Positions 1-9,396 of a stretch of 64,000 bases of DNA are shown in pieces. The DNA comes from Ochrobactrum sp. BTU1. Lineage in GTDB: Bacteria > Pseudomonadota > Alphaproteobacteria > Rhizobiales > Rhizobiaceae. Position numbers and translations under genes: made by a program. Numbering within the stretch: position 1 is the first letter of the stretch; the number at the start of each line of letters is the position of its first letter. The notes beneath the pieces are model-generated. The model was given only the letters and a program-made list of their open reading frames with translations, was not told the origin of the DNA and made no database searches. The stretch covers positions 682,001 through 746,000 of the forward strand of contig CP076354.1 in assembly GCA_018798825.1 (NCBI GenBank). The letters are read 5' to 3'.

Positions 1-411
1 TTTGAAACCTGCATCGTAGAGCGGCTTTTTGGCAATCGGGCAGGTGACAACGGCTGATGTTTCGCCACTCAATGTCAGCGCAACGGCGCGTTCTATTGCT
101 TCAATAACACCTGCTGCGTTTTCCGGCAGAGGTTTGCCGGGGCTTTCCTTATGCGTGTTTTTCAATGGCAAAACGGGCAGTTTTACATCAAAGACGTCGC
201 AAGCATCGGCAGGGGTGCTAATCGTTGCGATTGGCACATTCAGGCCAAGATGCTGCGCGCGGTCTGAAAGCTGCGCCGGATCGGCAATGAGCAGAAACGT
301 TGGCAGAGAAAGCTCTTTGCGCTGCAACCATGCGCTGAGAGCAACATCAGCTCCAACACCTGAAGGATCGCCAATGCTGACGGCGAGCGGAGGAACCGGG
401 TGAATAGTCAT
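1..411 (-). CDS. pdxA: 4-hydroxythreonine-4-phosphate dehydrogenase, N-terminal part (cut by window edge)
   Basis: The first 137 codons of PdxA, an NAD-dependent dehydrogenase of the DXP-dependent pyridoxal 5'-phosphate pathway, run off the left edge. The protein begins [18 protein letters not shown]; the GDPSGVG loop at residues 14-20 corresponds to the GDPAGIG signature of PdxA. Later residues ([12 protein letters not shown], then [12 protein letters not shown] near the edge) also fit the family. The ATG at 409-411 is the only good start, 90 bases downstream of surA. The surA-pdxA order is common in proteobacteria. The C-terminal metal-binding histidines lie outside the window and cannot be checked. 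Confidence 0.93.
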   Translation of the reverse strand, partial: MTIHPVPPLAVSIGDPSGVGADVALSAWLQRKELSLPTFLLIADPAQLSDRAQHLGLNVPIATISTPADACDVFDVKLPVLPLKNTHKESPGKPLPENAAGVIEAIERAVALTLSGETSAVVTCPIAKKPLYDAGFK

Positions 412-437
412 AGCTGTTTATCTCGGCTGATGAAATA

Positions 438-455
438 AGGGGGCAGACGCCCCCT
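438..455 (-). terminator. GC-rich hairpin between surA and pdxA
   Basis: A stem of about seven base pairs (GGGGGC/GCCCCC plus a closing A-T pair) with an AGAC loop lies in the 90-base gap after surA. Read on the minus strand it is followed by TTATTTCAT, a weak T-rich tract. It could end or reduce surA transcription before pdxA; read-through is plausible because no separate pdxA promoter is obvious. Confidence 0.5.
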
Positions 456-501
456 CAAATTATACGGTCAGTTTTGCACTGCCAAGGCTCTGGAGCGAAA
501 C

Positions 502-1464
502 TCAACGATTTACAATCGTTGCCTTTTCGCGCAGCTCAGCAAGATACTTCTTGCTCAGATCATCAGCCTTCTTTTCCTGTCCCGCTTCGGAATCGGTGCC
601 TTCCATGGAGAAGACAAGCTGCGCGACTCGGTCATCGGAAACTTGACGCGTCGAGCATACGGCTAGAATTTCAACACCTTTTTCGGTGTCATGTGGAGGA
701 GTTGCGCGGTTTACGCCAGCAGCTTTGACGTCTTTGGCCCATTCGCCCGGAAGTTGCTGTTCGATAACCCGACCGAGATCGCGAACTGTAACGTCGATCA
801 TGCCCTTGGTTAGCTGACGGGTAGTGTCGCAGCTCTGGAAGCGCGAGCGCAATGCATTTGCTTCCTGGCGACGCTTGCCGAGCAGAGCAGGCGAACGCTT
901 TGCATTTGGAACGACGAAAATAACCTGCTGCAGATGGTATTCAGTTGAGACAGGCTTTTTGCCGCCGTCTTTCAGCATACGCTGAACAGCGTCCTGCTCG
1001 CTAACCATACCAGTGGCGCGGAAGCGCGCGCTGACCAGGCGACCCCAGCCCATCTGGACCATGATGTATTTCTTGAAATGATCAGGTGTAATGCCAGCCT
1101 GATTCATCAGCTGATTAAGCTGAGCGACGCTCATCTTGTTACGGGTCGCAAAGCCTGCATAGGCCTGATCGACTTCCTGATCGGAAATGTTAATGCCGCG
1201 CGATTTCATTTCGACGCGCTTCAGCATTTCTTCAGTCAGTTCTTCACGAGCAACCTGATTAAGATTGCCGCCTTTACGCTGCAGTTTCAGAAATGCTGCA
1301 CGGCGCTGAATATCGCCGTTGGTGATTGCATTGCCGGAGACAATGACCTTGACCTCCGTTCCGCCGGCAGCAAATGCCGGTGTCAAAGTCGCAGCCGTTC
1401 CAAGCGCCGTCACACATACGGCAGCGCCCAGCAGGGAGGCGAATAGAGGTCTTGCAAACATCAT
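502..1464 (-). CDS. surA: Periplasmic chaperone / peptidylprolyl isomerase SurA
   Basis: SurA-type chaperone that escorts outer-membrane proteins through the periplasm. From the chosen ATG the protein has 320 residues: a signal peptide (MMFARPLFASLLGAAVCV...PAFA), a SurA N-terminal domain (EVKVIVSGNAITNGDIQRR, then helices ending near residue 150) and one parvulin-like segment (EYHLQQVIFVV). E. coli SurA has two parvulin domains and about 430 residues, so this is the short alphaproteobacterial form. A longer reading to 1509 adds 15 residues that would spoil the signal peptide; GGGA seven bases before the ATG at 1464 supports the shorter form. It follows lptD, its likely client, but a terminator separates them. 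Confidence 0.85.
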   Translation of the reverse strand: MMFARPLFASLLGAAVCVTALGTAATLTPAFAAGGTEVKVIVSGNAITNGDIQRRAAFLKLQRKGGNLNQVAREELTEEMLKRVEMKSRGINISDQEVDQAYAGFATRNKMSVAQLNQLMNQAGITPDHFKKYIMVQMGWGRLVSARFRATGMVSEQDAVQRMLKDGGKKPVSTEYHLQQVIFVVPNAKRSPALLGKRRQEANALRSRFQSCDTTRQLTKGMIDVTVRDLGRVIEQQLPGEWAKDVKAAGVNRATPPHDTEKGVEILAVCSTRQVSDDRVAQLVFSMEGTDSEAGQEKKADDLSKKYLAELREKATIVNR

Positions 1465-1724
1465 CTTTATTTCCCGATTTCCTTCAGGTCGGCGAATGAC
1501 AAATTTCACCGGATGTGTCCAATCTTACTAGTCATCTGACGCAAGTTCAAACTGAACAAGCATATCAGAGGCCAGACATATTATGATGCCTGTATAGAGG
1601 AGCCAAAGCGGCGAAACAATGACCCTTTAGCAATTTACGAGGTAATTAAAGGTACTTAACTGAATAAAATCGATAAAAAAGCGAACGTTATTTGAAATGA
1701 TTAAGTGATGCTGCGGCATAAAAG

Positions 1725-1761
1725 GAAAGAGCGGAACAAGTTGGATTGTTTCCGCTCTTTC
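1725..1761 (-). terminator. Rho-independent terminator of the lptFGD operon
   Basis: A perfect 12-bp stem (GAAAGAGCGGAA/TTCCGCTCTTTC) with a 13-base loop begins six bases past the lptD stop. On the minus strand it is followed by CTTTTAT. It separates lptFGD from surA-pdxA, so surA needs its own promoter, presumably in the AT-rich 1510-1720 stretch. Confidence 0.85.
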
Positions 1762-1766
1762 GAAGT

Positions 1767-4148
1767 TTAGAAGGTTTGAGCGCCGCTGCCAATGTCGCCG
1801 AGTGTTCTGAACGATATATTGAATCCAACGCTATGAGATGCCTTGTCCTCACCCGGATTACGGGTTTGGACGTAAGCCATCGAGTAGGTGAAGCATTCAT
1901 CGTCATAGGCAAGACCAGAGGATGCGCGAACAAGTGTATCCGACACAAGGTCATAAGTGCCTGAACCGAAGACACGCCAATTAGCATCTAAACGTGCAGT
2001 AGCAGCACCCGTAACTTCCTGCCGGAGCTCTGAATAACCATAAGCCGGCTGCGGAGCGATGTAAGCATACTGAGCTGAAACCGACAGCTTCTGCCAGTTT
2101 TGCTGTACTTCGAGTTCGCCACGCTTAACGTCTAGGTTATCCTTGTCAAAACGTCCGCGTGCAGCCAGTGCAAGACCGGTCGAATTAGAGGTGCCGATCA
2201 TTGCAACATAATCGGAACGTGCATCCTGAAGACCGGAATCTGCCCCTACATTCAGGAAATCGCTGGTGCCATACGAATTCACGCCGCCGAGCTGGAATGA
2301 TTGCCCTGCGAGAGCATACAAGCCCCAGTCGCTATTGCTGAAGTTGCCCGAATAGCGAAGACCTAGATTGGCACGAGTGCCGCCTTCCACACGGTCATAG
2401 CCAGAGAACTTGTCACGCGAGAACAGGTTTGTAGCATCAAACACGAAGCTCTGTGCATCTTCGTTCGGAAGTTCGCCCGCGTAACGTTCGTTGTTGCGCA
2501 TATAGATCTGCGCGATCGGCTCAAGAATATGTGTTGAGCTGGTGCTTGAGAACAGGATCGGCCAACGCAATTCAAGGCCAGCCGTCGCCATTGCGCGCAA
2601 TGCTTCGGAGCGAACTATGGCGTCGGTGTAACCCGCAACAGCTGGATCAAAGTTCGTATTGGCACTGATAGCATCACCGCGCAGAGCCAAAAGCGGCGTA
2701 ATTACCAAACCAGATGGCGTGATAAATGTACGCTTCCACTCAGCTTCCGTCGTAAGACGCGCATTTGTGCCGCTGAAACCAGGGATGCGTGGGTAATAGA
2801 TCGAATTATTACCTGGATTGAGCGTATAATTCGCATTCTGACGATACAGAACCTGCGCATTGGTGGTGATGTTAAGTTCACCACCATAAACAGGATCAGG
2901 CACGGTGTAAGAATAGTCGAGACTTGGGAAAACCCAAGGCTGCTTCGAATGCATTTCCACGTCTTTATACGTAGACGTGAGCGGATAAGATTCCTGCACA
3001 TTGAAGCGATAGAAGTTGAGGTCGAAGTAATTCCGGTTATTGATGCCGGTTAAATAGATCTTTGAAACCTGAGTTTGTGCGTTATAGCCCTCAAGATTGT
3101 AGGTACGGCTAAAATTGCGATCGGTCTGGGCCATGACATCCCAGCCAAACTTCCAACGCGAATTGATATCGAAGTCGCCTTTGGATGCGACCATGCCGCG
3201 GTTATCTTCACCGCGATCTAGCGTATTGGTGCTGAACTCACCCGGCTTCATCTGATGAATGCCAGCAATCTGAAGATTATAGGAGCCGTTTTCGAGACGA
3301 TGACGCCATTCGGCCTGCGTTAGGAAGCCTTGCTTCGTGTAAGCAGTTGTCGAAAGCGTCAGATCGTAATTCGGTGCTAGAGCCCAGAAATAAGAGTTCT
3401 TGATGCCGAACCCAAGATCGTCTTTATAGCTGAAACCTGGAAACAGAAAGCCGCTCTTACGCTTGACTGTCGGGTCGGCCATTTCGAAGGCTGGGAAGTA
3501 AGCCAACGGAATGCCGAGCAGCTCAAACTTGCCACGTTCAAAACGCACGGTCTTAGTCGCGCTGTTCCAAATGATCTTGCGTGCCTTGATCTGCCAAAGC
3601 ACAGGCTTGTCCGGATCTTTTTCGCAAGCCTGACAGGCCGTGTACACACCATTATTAAAGGTGGTGATCTCACCGTTGCTACGCTCCGCGCTTTCGGCGG
3701 CAAAACGGGTGTTGTCGGTGGTCTCAACGCGAAGGCCATTCACAAAGCCGTCGCGGAAACTATCCGTCACATCAAGATGGTCGGAGTAAATCTTGTTGCC
3801 ATCGCGCTCTACAATTTCAACGTTCCCAGTCGCAGTCATGCGACGGGTCTGCTGATTATAGGTTACTTTATCCGCGACGAGGCGATTGCCGTCATATTCA
3901 ATGCGAACTTTACCCTGAGCGGTAACGACGTTCACATCGCGATCATAGACAAGCTCATCTGCCTGCAGAAGCATACGCGCATTCGGATCGCTCTGGTAAT
4001 TTGCTCCCAGAGCATCCTGCGCCTGTACCTGCGAAGGAAGGATTGCGACTGAAATGAAAGGTATAGCAAGGCCGCACACCAAAGCAGTCCCGCGTGCAAG
4101 ACGCGTGAATGAATGGGGCAATACCATGCGGGCGTTACTCGAACCCAC
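1767..4148 (-). CDS. lptD: LPS-assembly outer-membrane protein LptD
   Basis: Outer-membrane beta-barrel of the Lpt pathway, which inserts lipopolysaccharide into the outer leaflet. The 793-residue protein has a signal peptide ending near VQAQ, an OstA/LptA-like jellyroll (LLQADELVYDRDVNVVTAQG, about residues 60-160) and a long C-terminal barrel rich in alternating aromatic residues. The start is GTG, set by AAGGAGG eight bases upstream; the lptG stop TAG shares its last G with this GTG, so the genes are translationally coupled. I find three mature cysteines (two in CQAC near residue 172, one near the C terminus), fewer than the four of E. coli LptD, so the disulfide pattern may differ. Confidence 0.93.
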   Translation of the reverse strand: MGSSNARMVLPHSFTRLARGTALVCGLAIPFISVAILPSQVQAQDALGANYQSDPNARMLLQADELVYDRDVNVVTAQGKVRIEYDGNRLVADKVTYNQQTRRMTATGNVEIVERDGNKIYSDHLDVTDSFRDGFVNGLRVETTDNTRFAAESAERSNGEITTFNNGVYTACQACEKDPDKPVLWQIKARKIIWNSATKTVRFERGKFELLGIPLAYFPAFEMADPTVKRKSGFLFPGFSYKDDLGFGIKNSYFWALAPNYDLTLSTTAYTKQGFLTQAEWRHRLENGSYNLQIAGIHQMKPGEFSTNTLDRGEDNRGMVASKGDFDINSRWKFGWDVMAQTDRNFSRTYNLEGYNAQTQVSKIYLTGINNRNYFDLNFYRFNVQESYPLTSTYKDVEMHSKQPWVFPSLDYSYTVPDPVYGGELNITTNAQVLYRQNANYTLNPGNNSIYYPRIPGFSGTNARLTTEAEWKRTFITPSGLVITPLLALRGDAISANTNFDPAVAGYTDAIVRSEALRAMATAGLELRWPILFSSTSSTHILEPIAQIYMRNNERYAGELPNEDAQSFVFDATNLFSRDKFSGYDRVEGGTRANLGLRYSGNFSNSDWGLYALAGQSFQLGGVNSYGTSDFLNVGADSGLQDARSDYVAMIGTSNSTGLALAARGRFDKDNLDVKRGELEVQQNWQKLSVSAQYAYIAPQPAYGYSELRQEVTGAATARLDANWRVFGSGTYDLVSDTLVRASSGLAYDDECFTYSMAYVQTRNPGEDKASHSVGFNISFRTLGDIGSGAQTF

Positions 4149-5236
4149 TAACCATCCTCCTTATGCAACAAAAAGGAGACACCAAAAAATGTCGCAATAA
4201 TTACAGGAACCCATGCTGCAACGAATGGAGGAACGAATCCTGCATTGCCGAATGCCTTCACCAGTACCGAAACGACATAAAGCATGAAGCCGGCGACAAC
4301 GCCACCCAGAATCATCGCTCCGGACTGACCAAACCGCACAAATTTCAGGGACACTGTTGCAGCAATGAGAGTCATGGCCATCAGCAATGCGGGCAATGCC
4401 AGAAGTGACTGGTATTGCATGTCAAATGCGTTTGCTGAATAACCGAAAGAACGCGCAACTTCGATCTTGTGACGCAGCTGCGTGAATGGAATTGTATCAG
4501 GGGAGGCGAGCTTTTCTTCCACATATTCCGGACGCAACTGCGTAGGAATATTGACGCTCTCCAGTTTGCGCGGTTCCTCACCACGCGAAAATCTCGTTAC
4601 GTCCGTTAATTCCCAATGACCATCCATGAGTTTCGCGGTGCGAGCATCATAGCGATCTTTGATTTTCTTCTTATCATCAAACTGAATGAAGGTAGCGTCG
4701 GCAAGCGTTGCCCCGCGATCAAGGATGCTCTTGGCGCCGATGATGGTTTCGCCATCGTCGGTCTTCTGGCGAAGCCAAGGATCACGGAGAGCCGAAACGT
4801 CGGTTACCTTGCCGCTTTTCCAGGTTGAAGCGATCTCGTCAGCTTTGGAAAAGCCATAGGCCGCAAACGGATTGAGAATGAAGATGGTGGCGAGGCCAAA
4901 CAGCAATGCTCCGAAACATGCCGGAAGCAGAAACTGCCAAGCCGAAACGCCAACGGAACGTGCGACAACCAACTCATATTTGCGATTAAGCGAGATGAGT
5001 GTCGCCATTGCAGCGAAGAGCGCGACGAAGGGAATCATCTGCTGCATGATGAATGGGACGCGCATCGCAGAGATACCTAGCGCAGCCCATACCGTGTAAC
5101 CAGGCAGATTAGCGAGTTTGCTGGCGTTCTCGGTAAAGTCGAGCAAAAGTGCCAAAGCAAAGATACCGAGCAGAAAATACAGTGTAATCTGCACATATCG
5201 CATGAAAAAGTAACGACCGAGAGTCCAGCCAATCAT
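4148..5236 (-). CDS. lptG: LPS export ABC transporter permease LptG
   Basis: Inner-membrane permease subunit that with LptF and the LptB ATPase drives lipopolysaccharide out of the inner membrane. The 362-residue protein has the YjgP/YjgQ layout: three N-terminal membrane helices (about residues 10-115), a central periplasmic beta-jellyroll, and three C-terminal helices (about 275-360). Its ATG overlaps the lptF stop in ATGA, and its stop overlaps the lptD start. It is called LptG rather than LptF because it is the second permease of the pair and borders lptD. lptB is not in the window. Confidence 0.92.
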   Translation of the reverse strand: MIGWTLGRYFFMRYVQITLYFLLGIFALALLLDFTENASKLANLPGYTVWAALGISAMRVPFIMQQMIPFVALFAAMATLISLNRKYELVVARSVGVSAWQFLLPACFGALLFGLATIFILNPFAAYGFSKADEIASTWKSGKVTDVSALRDPWLRQKTDDGETIIGAKSILDRGATLADATFIQFDDKKKIKDRYDARTAKLMDGHWELTDVTRFSRGEEPRKLESVNIPTQLRPEYVEEKLASPDTIPFTQLRHKIEVARSFGYSANAFDMQYQSLLALPALLMAMTLIAATVSLKFVRFGQSGAMILGGVVAGFMLYVVSVLVKAFGNAGFVPPFVAAWVPVIIATFFGVSFLLHKEDG

Positions 5237-6441
5237 GCTCGTCCCCCCGTATCTTTGCGGGATCGCCCAAGTAGACGATCTGAAGTAGCTGTTATATTTC
5301 GTTTCAATCGGTCGTAGCTATCAAGTATCCGATCGCTCCACTTGTCTGGGAGCCCGACACGCCGTCCTGTTAACAGAGCAAAGCCGGTGACAAGCATTAC
5401 ACCAATCGGCACAAGATACATCATGACGATATATGTCTCGTCCTTATCAGCCCGGTCGGCCGAGAAATAACCCGCCCAGTAAACCAGAAGTGCCGTGCTG
5501 ATCGCGGAGAAAGAAGCGGATACGCGCGCTTCACGATGTGAGCGAGAGTCGCCAGCAAAAGCGAGGGCGATCAGAGCAAAAACAACAGGATACAGCCATT
5601 CGGTCAAGCGGCGGTGCAGCTCAGCCTTGTAGCGCAGAGGGCGCGTCTGCAAGATCGGGTCGTTCGGATCCGGATTCAGCAGATATGTAAGCGGCCGATC
5701 TTTCGCATAGATCACAAAATCATCGCCAGCTGACGTGAATTGGCTCAGATCGAAGGCATAGGAGTTGAACTTGATAATCGAAACCGTGCCGTCTGAAACA
5801 TCGCGGCGCTGGACTTCACCATCCTTCATCAGCAGCATGTCACCTGCGGGCGTGCTCGCGATGTTGCCATCAGCTGCATAGTAAATCAGATCAAGCGTTG
5901 GATCGCGAGAATCTGCAATAAACAGGCCGCCGATGCTGCCATCACCACGGCGCTCGGCGATCTGAATATAGAGATTGTCCGCAAGTTTGCGGAAGCTACC
6001 TTCCTGAACAACCGCATTCAGCAAATCAGCGCTGGCATTGGCGATCATAGCACGCATGTTCATGCGCGCATAAGGGTCGACATAGTTAGCGACGAGAAAG
6101 GAAACGACAGAGATAATCGCTGCGAGCATGAGTATCGGACGCATTACCGCGCTGCGAGGCGCGCCGGATGCATTGATGACAACGAGCTCGGAATCCTGGT
6201 TCATTGTCGAAAGTGTCTGCGTAATTGCAATGATCAACGCAAAAGGCATGACAAGAGGAATTGCGGACGGAATCAGCAGCGAACTGAACTGAATGATTGT
6301 CTGAATTGATTGACCGCTTGTGGTGAGAAAGTCGACACGTTGCAGTACCTGCACAGTCCACGTAATGCCCACTGCGGCGCCCAACACCGCAAAGAACATA
6401 ATCGCCACGCGGCGGAGGATGTACAACTCAATCAATTTCAT
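5233..6441 (-). CDS. lptF: LPS export ABC transporter permease LptF
   Basis: Partner permease of LptG in the LptB2FG extractor. The 402-residue protein starts MKLIELYILRRVAIMFF and has paired N-terminal helices, a periplasmic domain around residues 130-270, and C-terminal helices followed by a charged cytoplasmic tail (DRLKRNITATSDRLLGRSRK) longer than in E. coli LptF. It is the first gene of the lptF-lptG-lptD unit, and its four-base overlap with lptG implies coupled translation. Its promoter must lie in the divergent interval shared with pepA. Confidence 0.92.
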   Translation of the reverse strand: MKLIELYILRRVAIMFFAVLGAAVGITWTVQVLQRVDFLTTSGQSIQTIIQFSSLLIPSAIPLVMPFALIIAITQTLSTMNQDSELVVINASGAPRSAVMRPILMLAAIISVVSFLVANYVDPYARMNMRAMIANASADLLNAVVQEGSFRKLADNLYIQIAERRGDGSIGGLFIADSRDPTLDLIYYAADGNIASTPAGDMLLMKDGEVQRRDVSDGTVSIIKFNSYAFDLSQFTSAGDDFVIYAKDRPLTYLLNPDPNDPILQTRPLRYKAELHRRLTEWLYPVVFALIALAFAGDSRSHREARVSASFSAISTALLVYWAGYFSADRADKDETYIVMMYLVPIGVMLVTGFALLTGRRVGLPDKWSDRILDSYDRLKRNITATSDRLLGRSRKDTGGRA

Positions 6442-6811
6442 AGGTGGAGTTTACATCCCGGTTCCGTTGAAGGAGCCTGTCCCTAAAGAAACAACGCTCG
6501 TAAATGAATATTCAGTCTAACTGCACTTGGCTAAAATTAGCCGAACAAATTTGGTTAACAGATTACTAAAGATTTTCAGCCGAAGCTAGCGCTCGCTTCT
6601 CTAAAGGGAGAGCGTGGCTGGTTGCAACCTGTTTTTGCTGAACATAGGTGGGTACGGAAACGGAGCTTGGCAAGTTGTCACCGAAGTTAACGCAAAACTG
6701 ATTTTCATGATGCGGCGGACTTGCCGTTTCGCCATATTCGTCTCACATGAGTAAGGAAAAGTCGCGACACAATCGTGTCATCTCATTGTCTGGTCTTTGT
6801 TTGGAGTTGTT
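6442..6811. promoter_or_regulatory. Divergent intergenic region lptF / pepA
   Basis: This 370-base interval has no convincing gene. It separates minus-strand lptF from plus-strand pepA and must hold both promoters. It contains an imperfect hairpin around 6590-6615 (CGCTTCTCT facing GGAGAGCG). I could not pick a credible -35/-10 pair for either gene by eye. Confidence 0.5.
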
Positions 6812-8305
6812 ATGTCGAAACGTCCTTCCATTTCTTTCAGTGAATTTTCAGCACCGCAAAAAGGCGTAAGCATTGTTCTGGTCGCCAAGGGCGGCGGCTT
6901 CGCAGAAGAAGCAGGCCACGCGGCAGGCGGAGCCGAAAAAATCACTCGAATCGCCGAAATTGCAGGCTTTACAGGTGCTTTGGGCAAGACTGCAGAAGCG
7001 ATTGACACCTCGGAAGGCGGCGTAGACAAGGTCGTTCTGGTTGGCGTCGGCGACCCCGGCGAACTTGGTAATGATGATTGGATTAAGATTGGCGGCGCAG
7101 CTTTTTCGCGAATCGGCAAGGCCGAACGCGCGACCCTAACGCTGGCTCTGCCTGAAACGACAATTGCGGGCGATGAAGCAGGCGACGTTGCTCTGGGTAT
7201 GATTCTCCGCTCATACGAGTTCAATCGCTACAAGACCCGCAAGAGCGAAGAAAACGCCGAACCGAAGCACGCAGCAAAAATTCATATTCAGACGGCAGAT
7301 GTTCACAGTGCCAAAAGAGCGCTTGAAGTTGCCGAGGCTGTGGCCGACGGTGTTCTTAAGGCGCGCGACCTCGTCAATGAGCCTGCCAATATTCTCGGCC
7401 CTGTAGAATTTGCAGAAGAAGCCGAAAAGCTTGAAAAGCTTGGCGTAAAGGTCGAAGTTCTCGGCGAAAAAGAAATGAAGAAGCTCGGCATGGGCTCGCT
7501 TCTGGGTGTTTCACAGGGCTCGGTTCGTCCACCACGTCTGGTCATCATGGAATGGCAGGGTGCCAAGTCCAAGGAGAAGCCGGTTGCCTTCGTGGGCAAG
7601 GGCGTTGTTTTCGATACTGGCGGCATCTCGATCAAGCCTGCTGCTGGTATGGAAGAAATGAAAGGCGACATGGGTGGCGCTGCAGCCGTTACCGGCTTGA
7701 TGCGCGCTCTTGCTGGTCGCAAGGCGAAGGTCAATGCTATCGGCGTGATCGGTCTTGTTGAGAATATGCCGGATGGCAATGCTCAGCGTCCGGGTGATAT
7801 CGTTACATCGATGTCTGGCCAGACAATCGAAGTGATTAACACCGATGCTGAAGGCCGCCTCGTGCTGGCAGATGCACTCTACTACACCAATGATCGTTTC
7901 AAGCCGCAGTTCATGATCAATCTCGCTACGCTGACCGGCGCGATCGTGGTTGCACTCGGTACGCATCATGCTGGTCTATTCTCGAACGATGACGAGCTTG
8001 CTGATCAGCTTTATGAAGCAGGTCAGGCAACTGGTGAAAAGCTGTGGCGTATGCCGCTCGGCAAGGAATACGACAAGATGATCGATTCCAAGTTTGCCGA
8101 TATGAAGAACAGCTCAGGCCGCTATGCAGGCTCGATCACCGCGGCGCAGTTCCTCAAGCGTTTCGTGGGCGATACGCCATGGGCGCATCTCGATGTGGCC
8201 GGAACAGCTATGGGATCGCCAACAAATGAGTATAGCCAATCGTGGGCTTCGGGTTACGGCGTTCGGCTTCTCGACCGACTTGTCCGCGATAATTTCGAAA
8301 GCTGA
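6812..8305 (+). CDS. pepA: Leucyl aminopeptidase (M17)
   Basis: Cytosolic aminopeptidase that removes N-terminal residues from peptides using two metal ions. The 497-residue protein has a variable N-terminal macro-like domain and a C-terminal catalytic domain. The signature NTDAEGRL is at residues 343-350, and the upstream metal and active-site residues Lys263 and Asp268 lie in [10 protein letters not shown]. The ATG at 6812 is chosen over an upstream TTG because GGAG sits seven bases before it. A hairpin and holC follow. PepA in E. coli also binds DNA; nothing here shows whether this one does. Confidence 0.94.
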   Translation: MSKRPSISFSEFSAPQKGVSIVLVAKGGGFAEEAGHAAGGAEKITRIAEIAGFTGALGKTAEAIDTSEGGVDKVVLVGVGDPGELGNDDWIKIGGAAFSRIGKAERATLTLALPETTIAGDEAGDVALGMILRSYEFNRYKTRKSEENAEPKHAAKIHIQTADVHSAKRALEVAEAVADGVLKARDLVNEPANILGPVEFAEEAEKLEKLGVKVEVLGEKEMKKLGMGSLLGVSQGSVRPPRLVIMEWQGAKSKEKPVAFVGKGVVFDTGGISIKPAAGMEEMKGDMGGAAAVTGLMRALAGRKAKVNAIGVIGLVENMPDGNAQRPGDIVTSMSGQTIEVINTDAEGRLVLADALYYTNDRFKPQFMINLATLTGAIVVALGTHHAGLFSNDDELADQLYEAGQATGEKLWRMPLGKEYDKMIDSKFADMKNSSGRYAGSITAAQFLKRFVGDTPWAHLDVAGTAMGSPTNEYSQSWASGYGVRLLDRLVRDNFES

Positions 8306-8328
8306 ATTCGATTCAAGAACAATATGTT

Positions 8329-8360
8329 GGGGCGAGAAGGTGAATCACTTTCTTCGCCCC
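8329..8360 (+). terminator. Imperfect hairpin between pepA and holC
   Basis: GGGGCGA facing TCGCCCC with further G-T pairs forms a stem of about eight base pairs 25 bases after pepA. It is followed by CATCAATAATTT rather than a solid T run, so it may only reduce transcription into holC. Confidence 0.4.
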
Positions 8361-8383
8361 CATCAATAATTTAAAGAGAGCGC

Positions 8384-8833
8384 ATGGCTGAAATTCTCTT
8401 TTACCACCTGACAGAATCGACACTGGATGAAGCCCTGCCGGGGCTTGTAGAACGCTCCCTCGGGCGCGGTTGGCGTGTGACGATTCAGGCCGTGAGTGAT
8501 GAAAGACGGGATGCGCTCGATAGTCTGCTTTGGACATTCTCTGACACATCTTTCGTGGCTCATGGCACCGACAAGGAACCGCACCCTGAACAGCAGCCGG
8601 TGCTACTGACAACCTCGGAAGCCAATCCCAACGGAGCAACGGTTCGCTTTCTCGTGGAAGGTGCTGCATTGGAACAAGCGGGCGGCTACGAGCGACTTGT
8701 TGTCATGTTTGACGGGCATGATCAGGATCAGCTCGAACATGCTCGCGCGCAGTGGAAAGCCTTCAAGACGGAGAACCACGATTTGACCTACTGGCAACAG
8801 ACACCAGATCGTCGTTGGGAGCGCAAAGCCTGA
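8384..8833 (+). CDS. holC: DNA polymerase III chi subunit
   Basis: HolC, the chi subunit of the clamp-loader complex, links the replicase to SSB-coated DNA. The 149-residue protein starts MAEILFYHLTESTLDEALP and shows the usual chi features: the YHLT start, LLWTF near residue 47, and LVVMFDG near residue 107 (the nucleoside-binding-like fold). The pepA-holC order is widely conserved in proteobacteria and supports the call. The stop TGA shares its A with the next ATG (TGATG), coupling it to the membrane protein that follows. Confidence 0.93.
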   Translation: MAEILFYHLTESTLDEALPGLVERSLGRGWRVTIQAVSDERRDALDSLLWTFSDTSFVAHGTDKEPHPEQQPVLLTTSEANPNGATVRFLVEGAALEQAGGYERLVVMFDGHDQDQLEHARAQWKAFKTENHDLTYWQQTPDRRWERKA

Positions 8834-9396
8834 TGCGTGCAATTTTCGTTGCGATGATTATTGCGGGTTTTGGTCTCGCCCTTGGTTATCCCTGGTATGT
8901 GCGTCACTTCACTGGTGACGAGATTGGCCGTTGGCCAATTCTGGAAAGCCGTCAGGGTGGCTTCATCACACAGGAAATCAAGCTTGAGGCGAGCGACGCG
9001 CCTGTACGTATTTTCCTCGATGCAGTGCCGCTGCCTGGCTATGTGCCTGCCGAGCGCCGCTCGGCCGTAACGCTGGCCGTGAGCCGGAATGGAGTTCCCG
9101 TTCTGTCGCAAGGTCTCGATTTCGCTTCGACCAGTAGCTCTATCAACACAGATCGCCCGCAGGATGGCAGCGTGTTGCGCCAGAGTGCAGGCGATATTGA
9201 TCCGGTTTTATCCGGCACTTATGCTTTCCGCGCCGTGCAGGGCAATACGGATGGCCTGCAACTCTCCAAAGTCGAACTGGTGCTTAGGCGAGGGGCTGAA
9301 GAAGCTGATGAGACCTACACCACGATTGGCCTCATCATTGGCGTGCTCGGCGTTTATGCGCTTATGCGGACGCGTATTCGCCGCCCGCAAGTTTAA
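8833..9396 (+). CDS. Membrane-anchored protein of unknown function
   Basis: A 187-residue protein that I do not recognise. It has an N-terminal membrane segment (AIFVAMIIAGFGLALGYPW), a soluble region rich in beta-strand residues that reads like an extracytoplasmic sandwich domain (about residues 40-155), and a second hydrophobic segment (TTIGLIIGVLGVYALM) followed by a basic tail. Both ends are probably anchored with the middle outside. The ATG overlaps the holC stop, so it is cotranslated with holC. Its stop overlaps the stop of the convergent ABC-F gene in the palindrome TTAA (9393-9396). Confidence 0.8.
   Translation: MRAIFVAMIIAGFGLALGYPWYVRHFTGDEIGRWPILESRQGGFITQEIKLEASDAPVRIFLDAVPLPGYVPAERRSAVTLAVSRNGVPVLSQGLDFASTSSSINTDRPQDGSVLRQSAGDIDPVLSGTYAFRAVQGNTDGLQLSKVELVLRRGAEEADETYTTIGLIIGVLGVYALMRTRIRRPQV

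Noticed and set aside
29..403. Open frame of 124 codons on the plus strand
   Set aside because: It lies opposite pdxA, whose protein matches its family; the plus-strand product has no recognisable features.
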